The notes beneath the pieces were generated by a model, which saw only the letters and a program-made list of their open reading frames with translations, ran no database searches and was not told where the DNA came from. A stretch of DNA of 6,294 nt from Acholeplasmatales bacterium (lineage in GTDB: Bacteria; Bacillota_I; Bacilli_A; Izemoplasmatales; Hujiaoplasmataceae), in NCBI GenBank assembly GCA_003477305.1, contig DMTN01000010.1:2344-8637 (forward strand). Direction: 5' to 3'. Both the position numbers and the translations under genes were made by a program. Shown piece by piece: positions 5,493 through 6,294 of the stretch (position 1 is the first letter of the stretch; every line of letters starts with the position of its first letter).

Positions 5493-6294
5493 CTATCTTC
5501 CGACGTCCGACGGCATCCGGAAATCCGCGCGCGGCGACAGCGCGCAGTCGAGGACTTTCGGTCCGTCGGGACTGGCCTGGCGCTTGAACTGCTGCGAATG
5601 GAACCGTTTCAGAAACGCGTCGACGATCGCGCCGGAACGTTCGGCGTCGATGCCGAACGCGGTTGCGAGCATGAAGACGATCCGGTCGCGGGGGTCGCCG
5701 CAGAGCAGAAAGCGGTAGAGCACGAAATCGTTCGTTTCATATTTCCCGATCGTCGCCTCGGTCGTCTGGTTTTTTTTCAGTTCCGGCGAGATCGGCGTCG
5801 CGAGGATATCCCGCAAGGTATCGCGGACGCCGTCGTCGAACATCCGTTCGGCGTACTGTCCGACGGTGAAGCGAACGAGCGTCTTCGGAAGTCCGGAGTT
5901 GACGTTGTACATGCTCATCTGGTCGCCGTTGTAGGTCGACCAGCCGAGCGCGATTTCGGAGAGGTCGCCGGTGCCGAGGACGATGCCGTCGACCTTGTTG
6001 GCGAGATCCATGAGAATCATCGTGCGGGCACGGGCCTGGGCGTTTTCATAGGTGACGTCTTCGGTCGTACCGTCGTGGCCGATCAGTTTGAGATGGTCGC
6101 CGACATGTTCCGACAGGCAGATCTCGCGGGCGTCGCAGCCGACCGCGTCCATCAGGGCGCGGGCGTTCTTGCGTGTGCGTTCGGTCGTTCCCATCGCCGG
6201 CATCGTCACGGCGACGATCCCCTTGCGGTCGAGACCGAGCCGGTCGAAGGCACGGCAGGCGACGATCAGCGCGAGCGCCGAGTCGAGGCCGCCG
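5493..6294 (-). CDS. nadE: Glutamine-dependent NAD+ synthetase, C-terminal part (5' end outside window)
   Basis: The 266 visible residues are the ammonia-ligase domain of NadE, which converts deamido-NAD+ to NAD+ in the last step of NAD biosynthesis. The window opens at the PP-loop GGLDSALAL (the preceding Ser codon is cut), followed by KGIVAVTMPAMGTTERT, the GIVLGTGDLSEIALGWSTYNGD block, NVNSGLPKTLVR, the KKNQTTEATIGKYETNDF region and the C-terminal FHSQQFKRQASPDGPK and LSPRADFRMPSD motifs. These C-terminal motifs belong to the long form with an N-terminal nitrilase-like glutaminase, so the missing part is expected to hold that domain; this is inference. The frame runs open to the window edge, so the GTG at 6209 is internal and not the start. 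It ends in TAG 14 bases before mnmA and is probably the head of, or an early gene in, the nadE-mnmA-patatin unit. Confidence 0.95.
   Translation of the reverse strand, partial: GGLDSALALIVACRAFDRLGLDRKGIVAVTMPAMGTTERTRKNARALMDAVGCDAREICLSEHVGDHLKLIGHDGTTEDVTYENAQARARTMILMDLANKVDGIVLGTGDLSEIALGWSTYNGDQMSMYNVNSGLPKTLVRFTVGQYAERMFDDGVRDTLRDILATPISPELKKNQTTEATIGKYETNDFVLYRFLLCGDPRDRIVFMLATAFGIDAERSGAIVDAFLKRFHSQQFKRQASPDGPKVLDCALSPRADFRMPSDVGR

Noticed and set aside
1..6294. CRISPR array, tRNA or rRNA gene, insertion sequence or tandem repeats
   Set aside because: No repeated spacers, no cloverleaf or rRNA segments, no transposase frame and no terminal repeats were seen on reading both strands. 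Coding genes fill almost the whole window.

Overview
The window is a compact, GC-rich stretch (well above 50% by eye) in which every supportable gene lies on the minus strand. In transcription order, from high to low coordinate, it holds: the C-terminal part of a long-form NAD+ synthetase (nadE); the tRNA 2-thiouridylase gene mnmA, interrupted by an in-frame TGA; a patatin-like phospholipase; a secreted beta-rich protein of unknown function; a membrane-anchored extracytoplasmic protein of unknown function; an ABC ATPase; a small polytopic membrane protein that is probably its permease; and the N-terminal part of a PTS enzyme I-like protein cut by the window edge. The many long plus-strand ORFs are antisense shadows typical of GC-rich codon usage.

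The MnmA variant (an insertion with MRNWDS and NND motifs and a PQE segment after the P-loop), a Bacillota-type long NadE, strong AAGGAGG-type ribosome sites and tight gene packing suggest a low-complexity Bacillota or Mycoplasmatota relative, for example Erysipelotrichia-, Acholeplasma- or Izemoplasma-like, with unusually high GC. This taxonomic guess is inference. TGA is used as a true stop by at least three genes here, two of them in ATGA start/stop overlaps, so the Mycoplasma code (TGA = Trp) does not fit.

Region 6294-3512 looks like one transcription unit, nadE-mnmA-patatin: a 14-base gap, then a 4-base ATGA overlap. A 62-base intergenic region follows. It holds a 9-bp inverted repeat followed by a run of T, and the 3' arm of that hairpin contains the ribosome site of the next gene. 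This could be a terminator, an RBS-masking switch, or both.

Region 3449-578 is a four-gene, fully overlapping operon: secreted protein, anchored extracytoplasmic protein, ABC ATPase, permease. The overlaps are 4, 17 and 17 bases. It reads as an ABC system dedicated to, or protecting against, an exported protein, but no family name could be assigned to either exported component. A perfect extended -10 promoter (TGATATAAT) then starts a separate transcript for the enzyme I-like gene at 530.

The two observations most worth following are the TGA replacing a conserved Cys codon in an otherwise intact mnmA, and the uncharacterised secreted-protein/ABC operon with its hairpin-masked leader.
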